From: Desulfobacteraceae bacterium
GTDB taxonomy: Bacteria > Desulfobacterota > Desulfobacteria > Desulfobacterales > Desulfosalsimonadaceae
DNA: 42,883 nt
Reading direction: 5' to 3'
Assembly (NCBI GenBank): GCA_027858815.1
Contig: JAQIBZ010000088.1
Span: 1-42,883, forward strand
Under the pieces are notes generated by a model, which did no database searches, was not told where the DNA came from, and saw only the letters and a list, made by a program, of their open reading frames with translations. This document shows positions 9,837 to 18,781 of the stretch, in pieces. The position numbers were made by a program, and so were the translations under genes. Positions within the stretch are counted from its first letter, which is position 1. Every line of letters begins with the position of its first letter.

Positions 9837-11153
9837 TCAATTCTCTAAAGATTCAGAGTGAACGATACATTCGGTTTTATTATCATATAAAAATTCCCGA
9901 TCCATGGGATAAGTTGTTGTATTGCCCTTTGAAAAAGTGATCTGGTAGAGACGCAATACCGAATTCTCTGTTCGAAAGTATTCAGCACAGAAATTCAAAT
10001 ATGCTTTCCAGGTTCTGCGAAACCGTTCATTGAAATATTCTGAATCGCTGCAGGAGATGCTTTCCCATTTCTGTTCAAAATTATGTGCCCATTGATCCAG
10101 GGTCAGTGCATAATGCCGGCGCAGATTTTCAATATCTAATATTTCAAGACCGAATTCTGCCATGATATTGATGGTTTCACTCAGCCCCGGTAAATACCCG
10201 CCGGGAAATATATGTTTTCGGATAAAAAAATCCGTTTCCATGGGCCGGTCATGGGCGATAAAGTGCAGCAAACCGATACCGCCGTCTTTCAGGCAGTTGG
10301 CCATGGACCGGATCCAGTCACGAAGCTGTCCCTTGCCAGCATGTTCAAAAACCCCGAGGGAGGCATATTTGTCAAATGTCCCGGAGATCTGACGAAAATC
10401 CTTTTCCTGGATGGAAATTTTATCGTCAAGTCCTTTTTCCCGCGCTTTTTTTGCCAGCCACTGGTTCTGGTCTATCGTGGGGCTGACGTTGGTTCCATTT
10501 ACACCATAATTTTCACAGGCATGAAATAACAGCGATCCCCATCCGCCGCCGACATCGATCAAATGTTCCCCGGGTTTTAACATGAGTTTCCGGCACACAT
10601 GGTCCAGTTTGTTTTGTTGCGCTTCGGCAAGTGTCTGGGTGCCGTTTTTCCAGTAAGCACAGGTATAGGTCATGGAAGGATCTAAATATTGCCAGAATAT
10701 TTCATTGCCCCGGTTGTAGTGATGAAGGGCGTTATTTACCGAATGAGCGATTTTCCGGTTGCCGAATTTCACTTCATGCCAGAAATTCCGGAGCCTGATG
10801 ACTGGATTCGGAATTCGTGTCATGCGCAGATTTTCAACCAGGGACGGCCCGGATTCTGCGTCTGCTTTGATGATCAATTTCAGGTCGCCTTCAATATCAA
10901 CTGCCTGCGCAATATAGGATTCGATCAGGCCCCACCCGTTATTGATAATTGAATCGATCTGGGCCCACCGTGTTTTATATCTGATTTTTAATTCCGGCGG
11001 AGAATCCGAGTTCCGGTAGGCAGAACCATCAAAAAATCTGACTTCAATGGAAACCGAAGACTTGCCGATGGTTTCTGCAAAAACTTTTTGAAGGATGCCA
11101 GCAATGGTTGGTATTTTTATCATAGTTGATTGTCTGTGTTCGGGTTGAGTCAA
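9837..11153 (-). CDS. cfa: Cyclopropane-fatty-acyl-phospholipid synthase family SAM methyltransferase
   Basis: HYNRGNEIFWQYLDPSMTYTCAYW...LKPGEHLIDVGGGWGSLLFHACENYGVNGTNVS...YASLGVFEHAGK. Confidence 0.92.
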   Translation of the reverse strand: MTQPEHRQSTMIKIPTIAGILQKVFAETIGKSSVSIEVRFFDGSAYRNSDSPPELKIRYKTRWAQIDSIINNGWGLIESYIAQAVDIEGDLKLIIKADAESGPSLVENLRMTRIPNPVIRLRNFWHEVKFGNRKIAHSVNNALHHYNRGNEIFWQYLDPSMTYTCAYWKNGTQTLAEAQQNKLDHVCRKLMLKPGEHLIDVGGGWGSLLFHACENYGVNGTNVSPTIDQNQWLAKKAREKGLDDKISIQEKDFRQISGTFDKYASLGVFEHAGKGQLRDWIRSMANCLKDGGIGLLHFIAHDRPMETDFFIRKHIFPGGYLPGLSETINIMAEFGLEILDIENLRRHYALTLDQWAHNFEQKWESISCSDSEYFNERFRRTWKAYLNFCAEYFRTENSVLRLYQITFSKGNTTTYPMDREFLYDNKTECIVHSESLEN

Positions 11154-11203
11154 AAAGTTAGTTAATGAATATCTAAATTATATTTGTTGTGTTCAAAATA
11201 TCT

Positions 11204-11665
11204 TCAAACCGAAGTTTCTTCTGCCTTTTCTTTAATAGCGTCCAGGAGCCGGATCGTCAGTCCATGGAGGCGGGAGGGCAAAAAAAGGAGTTTCGCCAAA
11301 AACAGCATCGGCCCCTTAAAGTGTTCGATACTTATCAATTCAACGCCGCTGTCATTTTCTTCAAAGAAAAATTCATGTTCCGCATGGATGCCCATTTTAC
11401 CGCCGCTCCAAACTACTTTTCTGCCGGGTTCACAATGATTTACCTCCGGTGCGATGCGCATGGGAATTATGACCGGTGTAAGCTCAAATGAGATACAGGA
11501 ACCTTTGACCAGCGAATTCCCTGTTTCAAACCGGCATTCCCGGCATACCGGATTCCAGTCCCCCCAGTTGGCAATATCAGAAAACACATCCCAGACCCTT
11601 TGCAGTGGGGCATTGATTTGAATGGTTGCCTTGATGATCATTGTAAATCCTCCGGTAAAAAGCAT
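11204..11665 (-). CDS. SRPBCC domain-containing protein
   Basis: IKATIQINAPLQRVWDVFSDIANWGDWNPVCRE...; start overlaps the preceding gene. Confidence 0.85.
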   Translation of the reverse strand: MLFTGGFTMIIKATIQINAPLQRVWDVFSDIANWGDWNPVCRECRFETGNSLVKGSCISFELTPVIIPMRIAPEVNHCEPGRKVVWSGGKMGIHAEHEFFFEENDSGVELISIEHFKGPMLFLAKLLFLPSRLHGLTIRLLDAIKEKAEETSV

Positions 11666-12639
11666 GCCTGCTGAGACAAAAGTTTACCCGGTCCTTCTGA
11701 TTCTTCAGCCAAAGCATTGCATATGGCCTGTTCCATGCTCAGCAAATTTAAGGGTATCATTTCCCGGATAGTGTTTTCCCGGCAGATGGCTTCGTTGCGG
11801 AGACCTTCGGCCAGCGGTAAGACAACACCTGCCGGCACCGGCGTGATCAGGTTGACCCAGTATGCCGAAAGCTTGAACGGTACCATCGGAACGCCAATGA
11901 TCAAACGTTTAAGCCCTCTGACCCGTGCGTACATTCGCATTAAATCGGCGTAACTGAGTACCTGCGGTCCGCCGATGTCAAGAGACCGGCCGGCAGTTTC
12001 CGGCGTATCCAGGCATCCGGCCAGATAAGCAAGTACATTGTCAATGGAAATCGGCTGAGATTTTGTATACACCCATTTCGGACAGGTGAGCACCGGCAAT
12101 CGCTCCACCAGATACCGCACAATTTCAAAAGCCGCTCCACCGGCTCCGACAATCACGGCTGCTCTTAAAATGGTTGTCTGAACCTTTCCGGACTGTAGTA
12201 TTCTTCCGACTTCCTGGCGGCTGGCCAGATGGTGAGACAGGTTATCAGAGATATCTCCCAGCCCGCCAAGATAAATGATACGGGAAAGACCGGCGTTATC
12301 TGAGGCTTGAAGGAAATTTTCAGCCGCTTTCCGGTCTTTTTCTTCAAAAGCAAGGGTCTCCCGTATGCTTCGTCCGCCCATGGAATGAACCAGGTAATAG
12401 GCCGTATCTATACCTTCTAAGGCCTCGATTAAGGAATCCGGGTCCAGAAGATCTCCATAAACAATTTCCGGTTCGCGGGTTAAAGGAATTGTCAGATCAA
12501 GGGTTTCCGGCGGCCGGACCAGGCAGCGGACCTGGTATCCTTTTTTATCCAATTCATAAAGCAGACGTTTACCGATAAATCCAGTGGGGCCGGTGAGTAA
12601 AATTCGTTTGGGTGTTTTGTTCGTATTTGAAAGCGTCAT
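11638..12639 (-). CDS. NAD(P)H-binding SDR-family protein
   Basis: RILLTGPTGFIGKRLLYELDKKGYQVRCLVRPPE, Rossmann motif; ..DTAYYLVHSMGG.. Confidence 0.88.
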   Translation of the reverse strand: MTLSNTNKTPKRILLTGPTGFIGKRLLYELDKKGYQVRCLVRPPETLDLTIPLTREPEIVYGDLLDPDSLIEALEGIDTAYYLVHSMGGRSIRETLAFEEKDRKAAENFLQASDNAGLSRIIYLGGLGDISDNLSHHLASRQEVGRILQSGKVQTTILRAAVIVGAGGAAFEIVRYLVERLPVLTCPKWVYTKSQPISIDNVLAYLAGCLDTPETAGRSLDIGGPQVLSYADLMRMYARVRGLKRLIIGVPMVPFKLSAYWVNLITPVPAGVVLPLAEGLRNEAICRENTIREMIPLNLLSMEQAICNALAEESEGPGKLLSQQACFLPEDLQ

Positions 12640-12890
12640 AAGATAGGCCGGTTATTTTTAATATATATTTTAAAAGAAAGGTGTTTTTTAAAAACTAACC
12701 AATTTTCGCTTAAAGTTCAATCTTATGTTTTTTAAATAATATTATGTGCAAAATAAAGAATAATGTATTAATGTCTATTTGTTAGATGATGAACTGACAA
12801 ATTGTGTGGATGACGCGACGGTAGGAAGATATGCCGGAAATATTGATATTGAAAAATAACCAGGCATCATGACCGGCAGAGATTATTGCA

Positions 12891-13328
12891 ATGCTTGAAA
12901 CAATGAAATCCATCGCTAAGGAAAACAGTCTTTGTGTCCTTGCAACAGTAAATGAAGATGCCGAACCACACTGTTCCCTAATGGCATATGCCATTGATGA
13001 TGCGTGCAGGGAACTTTATATGGCAACTGGGAAGTCCACCCAAAAATATAAAAATCTGCAAAAGAATCCGACGGTCAGTTTACTCATCGATACAAGAGAA
13101 ATGCAGTTTCGTGAGCAGACCCGCGCGCTGACGATAAGCGGGGTTTATCAACCCATAGAAAATGAAAAAACTAAAACGCAAATTAGGAGTAAATTGTTAA
13201 AACAACACCCGCACCTGAAAGATTTTTTTTCACATGCAGATATCGTCTTTATATGTATCAAATTGCGTTCATTTCTTCTTTTGAATAACGTCTCTGAATC
13301 ACATTATGTTGAAATCAATGATGCATGA
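12891..13328 (+). CDS. Pyridoxamine 5'-phosphate oxidase family protein
   Basis: SLCVLATVNEDAEPHCSLMAYAIDDACRELYMATGKSTQKYKNLQKNPTVSLLID. Confidence 0.85.
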   Translation: MLETMKSIAKENSLCVLATVNEDAEPHCSLMAYAIDDACRELYMATGKSTQKYKNLQKNPTVSLLIDTREMQFREQTRALTISGVYQPIENEKTKTQIRSKLLKQHPHLKDFFSHADIVFICIKLRSFLLLNNVSESHYVEINDA

Positions 13329-13333
13329 CGGTT

Positions 13334-13436
13334 ATAGACTTTCAGATAATTATTTTGGGTACGTTATCGGTCGGGGATATACTCCAGTATTATCCCCTCC
13401 CTGCTGCCTTCCCAAAATTATTATCTGAAAGTCTAT
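13334..13436. repeat. Long inverted repeat (26-bp arms, 25/26 identical)
   Basis: ATAGACTTTCAGATAATTATTTTGGG (13334-13359) and CCCAAAATTATTATCTGAAAGTCTAT (13411-13436); an inner GGGGATA..TATCCCC hairpin lies inside. Confidence 0.85.
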
Positions 13437-13580
13437 AGATCAGTAAACGTTTTTTTGAGTGCGTTACCGGGCAAGAAAAATTATCTATTTTTTAACCGGA
13501 ATGCCCTTTTCTTTAAGTTCATTGAGGACCTTTTCCAATTGTAAGGTATTACAGTCTTTAATTGATGTAAAAAATTGTTC

Positions 13581-13922
13581 TTATGACACAAAGTTAAGAA
13601 TCATGTGGTCATTGGGAACAAAAGTTTCATGCGGCATACCGGCATCTTTTGCCACATAACCGGGCACCCCGATGCCTTCATATCGGGTATAATTCACAAA
13701 CGTTCTGCCGTCAATTCTGACTTTCATTCCAGCTTCCGGGTCCTTTATCGGTACAATCACATTGACATTGTTGTACTGTTTCTTTAATTCCGGATATCCA
13801 AGAGCTTCAGCACGTTTTCCAATGTCTATCTCTATATAGTTTCTTGATCCGATTAAGGCATCATTACGATATTCATCAGCAATGCTGTTTAATACGTTAT
13901 TCAGGTTTGTGTTCATATCCAT
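13581..13922 (-). CDS. Conserved hypothetical protein
   Basis: 113-aa ORF with coherent composition and an AGGAGAT-like RBS (rc of ...atctccttat); family not recognised. Confidence 0.55.
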   Translation of the reverse strand: MDMNTNLNNVLNSIADEYRNDALIGSRNYIEIDIGKRAEALGYPELKKQYNNVNVIVPIKDPEAGMKVRIDGRTFVNYTRYEGIGVPGYVAKDAGMPHETFVPNDHMILNFVS

Positions 13923-14015
13923 ATCTCCTTATAATAAAAATTAAGCCTGGCAGGAGTTTTTTTCTTCCTCTTTAGAAATAAAATAGGACACATTGATGAA
14001 ATGTCAATGAATCGG

Positions 14016-14342
14016 CTATGAAGGTGATTGGGAATTTTGGAAATTTTCATATGCCATCTGCCAGGTTGGAGATATTATTTCCTTTTTAACCGGCCGGCAA
14101 AACCCGAAATGTCCGCACAAGCGGCAGAAAGCCGTCATCTGGTCTGTCATGGGATCGGATTTTTCCGAATAATTGGTCCCGAGCACCAGCCTGATGCATG
14201 GGTTATGGGTTGCCTGATAATCTGACAGCAGGTCAATGATATCAAAAATCCGACTGTGAAGAGTGGGCTCGCCACCCAGAATCCGGATACGTTTCCATTC
14301 TATTTTCTGTTCAATGCTTTGCTTCATCAGGGACTGATTCAT
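14016..14342 (-). pseudogene. Truncated radical SAM protein (C-terminal part)
   Basis: RIRILGGEPTLHSRIFDIIDLLSDY is the post-cluster GGEPTLHP motif of radical SAM enzymes; the N-terminal CxxxCxxC segment is absent. Confidence 0.6.
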
Positions 14343-14383
14343 AAGACATCATGCCATCGTAAAATCACCGGCATGATGTCTTT
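14343..14383 (+). terminator. Stem-loop, possible intrinsic terminator
   Basis: AAGACATCATGCC / GGCATGATGTCTT 13-bp perfect stem followed by TTT(TTT)AG on the + strand. Confidence 0.5.
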
Positions 14384-14415
14384 TTAGTTTTCAGTCTGGT
14401 AAGTTTTCAGTCTGG

Positions 14416-15609
14416 TTATTTGACGGTTTTTCCCCAAACCGCATACACCGGGTCTGATATAAATACATCAGGATAATATTTATCTGTTTCCGGCCGGGGC
14501 CATCCCCTGGATGAAAATGTATTTAATCCGGTGAATTTTCCGGTTCGGAGAAAGTATTCAAGCACCAGCCCCACGCGTTCAAACTCGTGCAGTTCAGACC
14601 ATACACGGATTGTTTTCGGTGGGAACCAGCGGTTGGAAAAAGTTAATGCAAATGTACCACCAGGCCTCAGAACCCTTGCAACATCGGCAAAAACATCATC
14701 CGGATGAATCAGGTATTCCACAGAAACCGTGCAGATGACCAGATCAAAAGAATTGTCTTCAAACGGCAGTTTCGGATTAATATTTAGATCATGAACCCGA
14801 TAATCTGTTAACTGCGGGTTTTCAGACATTTCCTCTGCATTCATGCCGAGACCAACCAGTGACTTCAGGTCTGCGTTATCCGGTATATGCGACCGCCAGG
14901 CGCTCATGAGATCCAGCACATCCATTCCCGGTTGCATCAGCGACCCATAAAGCTCCGAAATGGTACTGATGGCTTTGCTGTCGATATGATTAACAAATCT
15001 CGGCTTTTGATAAAAAAGATCGTCATTGGTTTCATCTTCCCGGTCAAAGGCATTTTCAGAGAAAAAATCTGTGGATCGTCCATTGCCCCGGACCTGCATG
15101 CCGGGTCCGTCCGCCAGACATTCCATCAGCATGGAACACCCCCCTCCACGATCATAGGGTTTTGCGATCGCGTCTTGCACCACCGCTTTAACCGTCAGGT
15201 CGTAATCAGACAGGGGATGATTTAAGTCAACATTGATATGGCCGTTATTGATTCCTGTCACACGAAACGGCTTCAAGTTTCCGGGAAATACATTGGCAAT
15301 CCCGTTGAGTGTGCCCAAAGGATAAAAACGTCCATAACGGGGGGTAATTGTATCGGAAGTAAACTGACCTCGCTTTAAGGTCATTTCATTTGAAGGTGTT
15401 GAGGAAAGAAGTTTTTCTTCTTTGCTGTAAGTGGCTTGAACAATATCACCGGACGCTTTTCCGAGAAGTCGCTCATTCAGTCCCGGCGGCAGAATATCCC
15501 GCCAGACATTTACCGTGGTGTAAAAATTTTCATTGTGTTCGGCATTCTTGCTTTTCCATTTCAATTGGAATTCAATGTTTGCCAAACTGTCATCTGTAAT
15601 AATATTCAT
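14416..15609 (-). CDS. Class I SAM-dependent methyltransferase-domain protein
   Basis: MDVLDLMSAWRSHIP...GMNAEEMSENPQLTDYRVHDLNINPKLPFEDNSFDLVICTVSVEYLIHPDDVFADVARVLRPGGTFALTFSNRWFPPK; start placed at the RBS-preceded ATG 15609. Confidence 0.82.
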   Translation of the reverse strand: MNIITDDSLANIEFQLKWKSKNAEHNENFYTTVNVWRDILPPGLNERLLGKASGDIVQATYSKEEKLLSSTPSNEMTLKRGQFTSDTITPRYGRFYPLGTLNGIANVFPGNLKPFRVTGINNGHINVDLNHPLSDYDLTVKAVVQDAIAKPYDRGGGCSMLMECLADGPGMQVRGNGRSTDFFSENAFDREDETNDDLFYQKPRFVNHIDSKAISTISELYGSLMQPGMDVLDLMSAWRSHIPDNADLKSLVGLGMNAEEMSENPQLTDYRVHDLNINPKLPFEDNSFDLVICTVSVEYLIHPDDVFADVARVLRPGGTFALTFSNRWFPPKTIRVWSELHEFERVGLVLEYFLRTGKFTGLNTFSSRGWPRPETDKYYPDVFISDPVYAVWGKTVK

Positions 15610-15752
15610 AAGGCACCTCGTATTAAATAAATTGTTTAAAGCATTCATACGAAGCCCGGCCCAGGGCATGGTTTAATTCATTTTATAACCATATTACACA
15701 ACAAAGTAAGGCGGTATTTGGAACAATCAAGCAGGAATCATAAATATTTTGA

Positions 15753-17180
15753 TTAAATTTGTGTAAGCTGCCCGACTTTCCGGACATATCCGTTGATATC
15801 GCATTTTCGTTCAAGCCCGGCAGCATTCATATAACGGACTTTACCGAAAATATCCCGTTCTTTCCAGGCCCGGTCATGTTTGCCGAAGATCCAGGCAACC
15901 CCGGCAAATGAGTTGGCATCCCGGCCGTCTAAAAAATATTTATTATTCAGCAAAAGAGTGGTTTCAAAAGCACTGTGAGGCGAGGACGACCATTCCAGAA
16001 TTTTTTTGCCCCAGTACATGCGCATATAATTATGCATGAATCCGGTTGTTTTCATTTCTTCCATGGCTGCGTTCCAGTATGGATCACGCGTTTGCGCCTG
16101 TTCCAGTTCTTTGATTGAATAAATTACCGGCCGCCGGTCTTTTTCATGTTCATTCAGCGTTTTTTTCGCCCAATCCGGCAGACAGTCGTATGTATCGTAA
16201 TTCGGTGTGAAATGGATAAAATTAACAGCTAGTTCCCGGCGAACAATAAGCTGTTCCTGGAAATCGTCTTTTGCTGCCTGATGAATTTCAGTATCAGGCG
16301 TTTTTTCATTTTGTATGCGAAGGGCCAGATAGACCGGGGAGATGTGACCGAAATGCAGGTATGGGCTCATGCAGGATGTATCATCGGTCTGGGGCTGATT
16401 GCTGTGCTGAGAGTAATTTTGAATGCTGTTTTTTAAAAAAGCATCAAATCGCTTTTTTGCATGCGAAAAACCGCCATGAAAAAAGCGCGTAACCGGAGAT
16501 ATGGAATCGTCAAGGTCAAGGTTGCCAAGTATCAAAGCCTGTTGATTATCATCAGTGGGCCGGCTGTTATCTGCAAGGATATTGTTTAGGTTTAATCTGC
16601 TGATATCAAAACTAAGAGATTGATTTTTCAATATAACTTTTTTGACAGGAACGAGAAAACGGGAAAGGTTTTTATGTATTTTTGGCCGGATGGTGCGGGC
16701 GGCATATTCGGCTTTTTCTGAAACCGTTTCAATCGGCACCACCACATCGCTTTCAACCTGGGTGAGTCGACAGGCTGACTCTTTTGCAACGATTTCCCGC
16801 CAGTGTTTCTGGATGCGCGTATATCCCCGGTCACAGATGATCTCAGAGGCATGGCTGCCTGCTTCAAGAGCGGTCCTGTCCGGATCGTCACCCAGTATGA
16901 TCATCCGGATGCCCCGGGATTTTAATGCTTGCATCGTATCAAAAAGGCCCTGGAGCATAAAGGAATAGTGTCTGAGGTTTGCTTCCGGATATCGAGTGGT
17001 GAGACCGAAGACAACGACAACCGGCTTTTTTGTCTCGTTAGCCGTTATTATTGCGTATTCAAGTGCGTGGTTCCAGTGCTCCCGCTGGGACTGCTGCATC
17101 CAGTACAGGACAAATTTCCCTTTTTGAGGCGCATTGCCATTAAGCCCTTTGATTCGTTCCGGTTCAATCGGATGTGTCAT
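15753..17180 (-). CDS. phr: Class II deoxyribodipyrimidine photolyase
   Basis: KGKFVLYWMQQSQREHWNHALEYAI...FVLY..; C-term MHNYMRMYWGKKILEWSSSPHSAFETTLLLNNKYFLDGRDANSFAGVAWIFGKHDRAW. Confidence 0.92.
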   Translation of the reverse strand: MTHPIEPERIKGLNGNAPQKGKFVLYWMQQSQREHWNHALEYAIITANETKKPVVVVFGLTTRYPEANLRHYSFMLQGLFDTMQALKSRGIRMIILGDDPDRTALEAGSHASEIICDRGYTRIQKHWREIVAKESACRLTQVESDVVVPIETVSEKAEYAARTIRPKIHKNLSRFLVPVKKVILKNQSLSFDISRLNLNNILADNSRPTDDNQQALILGNLDLDDSISPVTRFFHGGFSHAKKRFDAFLKNSIQNYSQHSNQPQTDDTSCMSPYLHFGHISPVYLALRIQNEKTPDTEIHQAAKDDFQEQLIVRRELAVNFIHFTPNYDTYDCLPDWAKKTLNEHEKDRRPVIYSIKELEQAQTRDPYWNAAMEEMKTTGFMHNYMRMYWGKKILEWSSSPHSAFETTLLLNNKYFLDGRDANSFAGVAWIFGKHDRAWKERDIFGKVRYMNAAGLERKCDINGYVRKVGQLTQI

Positions 17181-17186
17181 GTTTTT

Positions 17187-18137
17187 TTATGCCTGGTTCC
17201 GCAATCCCAACTCGATCGGGTGCGGATTCATATAAACCTGCGATGCCAGATACGGAACATCATACTTACGGACATAGTGGTTGAGCAGTGTTATCGGCAC
17301 AACTAGCGGCAGATAGTTTTTTTTATACTGATTAATAATTTCCAGCAATTCCTGCTTTTCATCCGAAGGCAGCATTTTTTTAAAATACCCCATAATATGA
17401 ATCAGTACATTTACATTTTTTGGCCGGGTCGTTTTCAGCATCATGGTTTGATTCAATATTTCAACGTAACGCTCAAAGAGTTCTGTCTGTGTTACATCTT
17501 TTGACGATGCCACGAGTTTGCCCATTTCCCGATAATTCTTCTGGTTATGAGACAAAAGCAAAAGTTTATGGCGGGTGTGAAAATCAACCAGGTTGCCCCT
17601 GGTTTTCCCTTTTTTTAAAACTTCCTGCCACCTTTTAAAAACAAAGATTCGCTGGATAAAGTTTTCCCGCAAACCCGGGTCATGAAGCCTGCCTTCTTCT
17701 TCCACGGGCAAAAGCGGGGAGTTCTCTGTAAATATCCGTGCCCAGATACCGACGCCCTGATTGGCAGGCATTCCCTGTTCAGTGTATATTTTTACTCTAT
17801 AGAGCCCGCTGGAGGGGGATTTGCTTTTAAAGATAAACCCGCACAGGTGCTCTTTTTCCAGTTCACGGACACGTTTTTTTGCCCAATTTTTCATTTGGGC
17901 AGTCATGTCTTTTTTTGTTTTATTGGTCATCAGCACAGGGTTGTCAGGGTCTCCCACCAGGCGCATGGTTTCACGGGGGACCGGCAGGCCGCATTCTACT
18001 TCCGGGCATACCGGAACATAATCTACCCATTGCCCCAGTGTCTCTGTCAAATAATGATCATGGGCATGGCCTCCGTTGTATCGGACATTTTTCCCAAGCA
18101 GACAGGCGCTGATCCCAAGTTTTATTTTTTCATTCAT
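17187..18137 (-). CDS. DUF523-DUF1722 (YbgA-like) fusion protein
   Basis: KLGISACLLGKNVRYNGGHAHDHYLTETLGQWVDYVPVCPEVECGLPVPRETMRL (DUF523); LVDFHTRHKLLLLSHNQKNYREMGKLVA (DUF1722). Confidence 0.92.
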   Translation of the reverse strand: MNEKIKLGISACLLGKNVRYNGGHAHDHYLTETLGQWVDYVPVCPEVECGLPVPRETMRLVGDPDNPVLMTNKTKKDMTAQMKNWAKKRVRELEKEHLCGFIFKSKSPSSGLYRVKIYTEQGMPANQGVGIWARIFTENSPLLPVEEEGRLHDPGLRENFIQRIFVFKRWQEVLKKGKTRGNLVDFHTRHKLLLLSHNQKNYREMGKLVASSKDVTQTELFERYVEILNQTMMLKTTRPKNVNVLIHIMGYFKKMLPSDEKQELLEIINQYKKNYLPLVVPITLLNHYVRKYDVPYLASQVYMNPHPIELGLRNQA

Positions 18138-18340
18138 CGGTTATCTCCTTGGCATTATGGTTTTTTGGACAAAAAGCCTTCTAAGCGAATCACTCGGTTC
18201 CCGGCCCGATGATCGGGAGTTCCTTGTCTATTTTAAAGATGGTCAAAAACTCGGCGCCTTTTTCAGATGAAATGCTTCTGCGTTTTATTTGCTTAAGTCT
18301 ATTTCCGTCTCCTGATAATATAAAATTTAGGCTTTAGTCG

Positions 18341-18424
18341 TCGTTTCGGCCAGCACAATGTTATTCCGGCATGCTTCCCCGATAGAAACATTCGGGAATG
18401 ACAAATCTGCTTTGGCCGAAACGA
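18341..18424. repeat. Inverted-repeat element
   Basis: TCGTTTCGGCCAGCA ... TGCTTTGGCCGAAACGA arms around CCGGCATGCTTCCCCGATAGAAACATTCGGGAATGA. Confidence 0.55.
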
Positions 18425-18528
18425 TGATCAAGGCCGAAATTTATTTGGTTATGCAGTTAAGCATAACGGATTATAAGTGGTTATGAAACCTCTGATTACA
18501 TTTTTTGCATTCCAAGGAACATGTCTAT

Positions 18529-18590
18529 GAAACGACAGTATTGCAAAAATTTTTAGCAGTGCGGAATATCGATAACTTTACGTAACGTTT
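18529..18590. repeat. Dispersed repeat family A, copy 3
   Basis: AAACGACAGTATTGCAAAAATTTTTAGCAGTGCGGAATATCGATAACTTTACGTAACGTTT; homologous to 1575-1632, 2776-2837 and rc of 28142-28194. Confidence 0.85.
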
Positions 18591-18591
18591 T

Positions 18592-18714
18592 CTACTTTGC
18601 AAGCAATTCATCCACCTGTTTTTCCGGTTCATGCATTTCGCCGGTGGAAAGATAGGCATCAATGGGCCGTGCTCTGCCGCCCAACAATTCATATACCGGC
18701 TTGTTTTTTTTGCA
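18592..18714 (-). pseudogene. Internal fragment resembling enolase-superfamily (mandelate racemase/muconate-lactonizing) protein
   Basis: NKPVYELLGGRARPIDAYLSTGEMHEPEKQVDELLAK*; KPVYELLGGR is typical of this superfamily. Confidence 0.4.
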
Positions 18715-18726
18715 TCAAAAATAAAA

Positions 18727-18754
18727 AAAGGGGTGCCGGTTTCGGCACCCCTTT
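18727..18754 (-). terminator. Rho-independent terminator of the hdr/met operon
   Basis: AAAGGGGTGCCG-GTTT-CGGCACCCCTTT stem; on the minus strand followed by TTTTTTTATTTTT. Confidence 0.85.
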
Positions 18755-18781
18755 AGAATTTCAATGATGTATCTTTAAAAA

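Noticed and set aside
18715-18717. TGA immediately upstream of the enolase-like fragment as a third Sec codon
   Set aside because: No upstream coding frame or SECIS-like hairpin context; lies in an A/T-run beside the terminator; fragment is a pseudogene.
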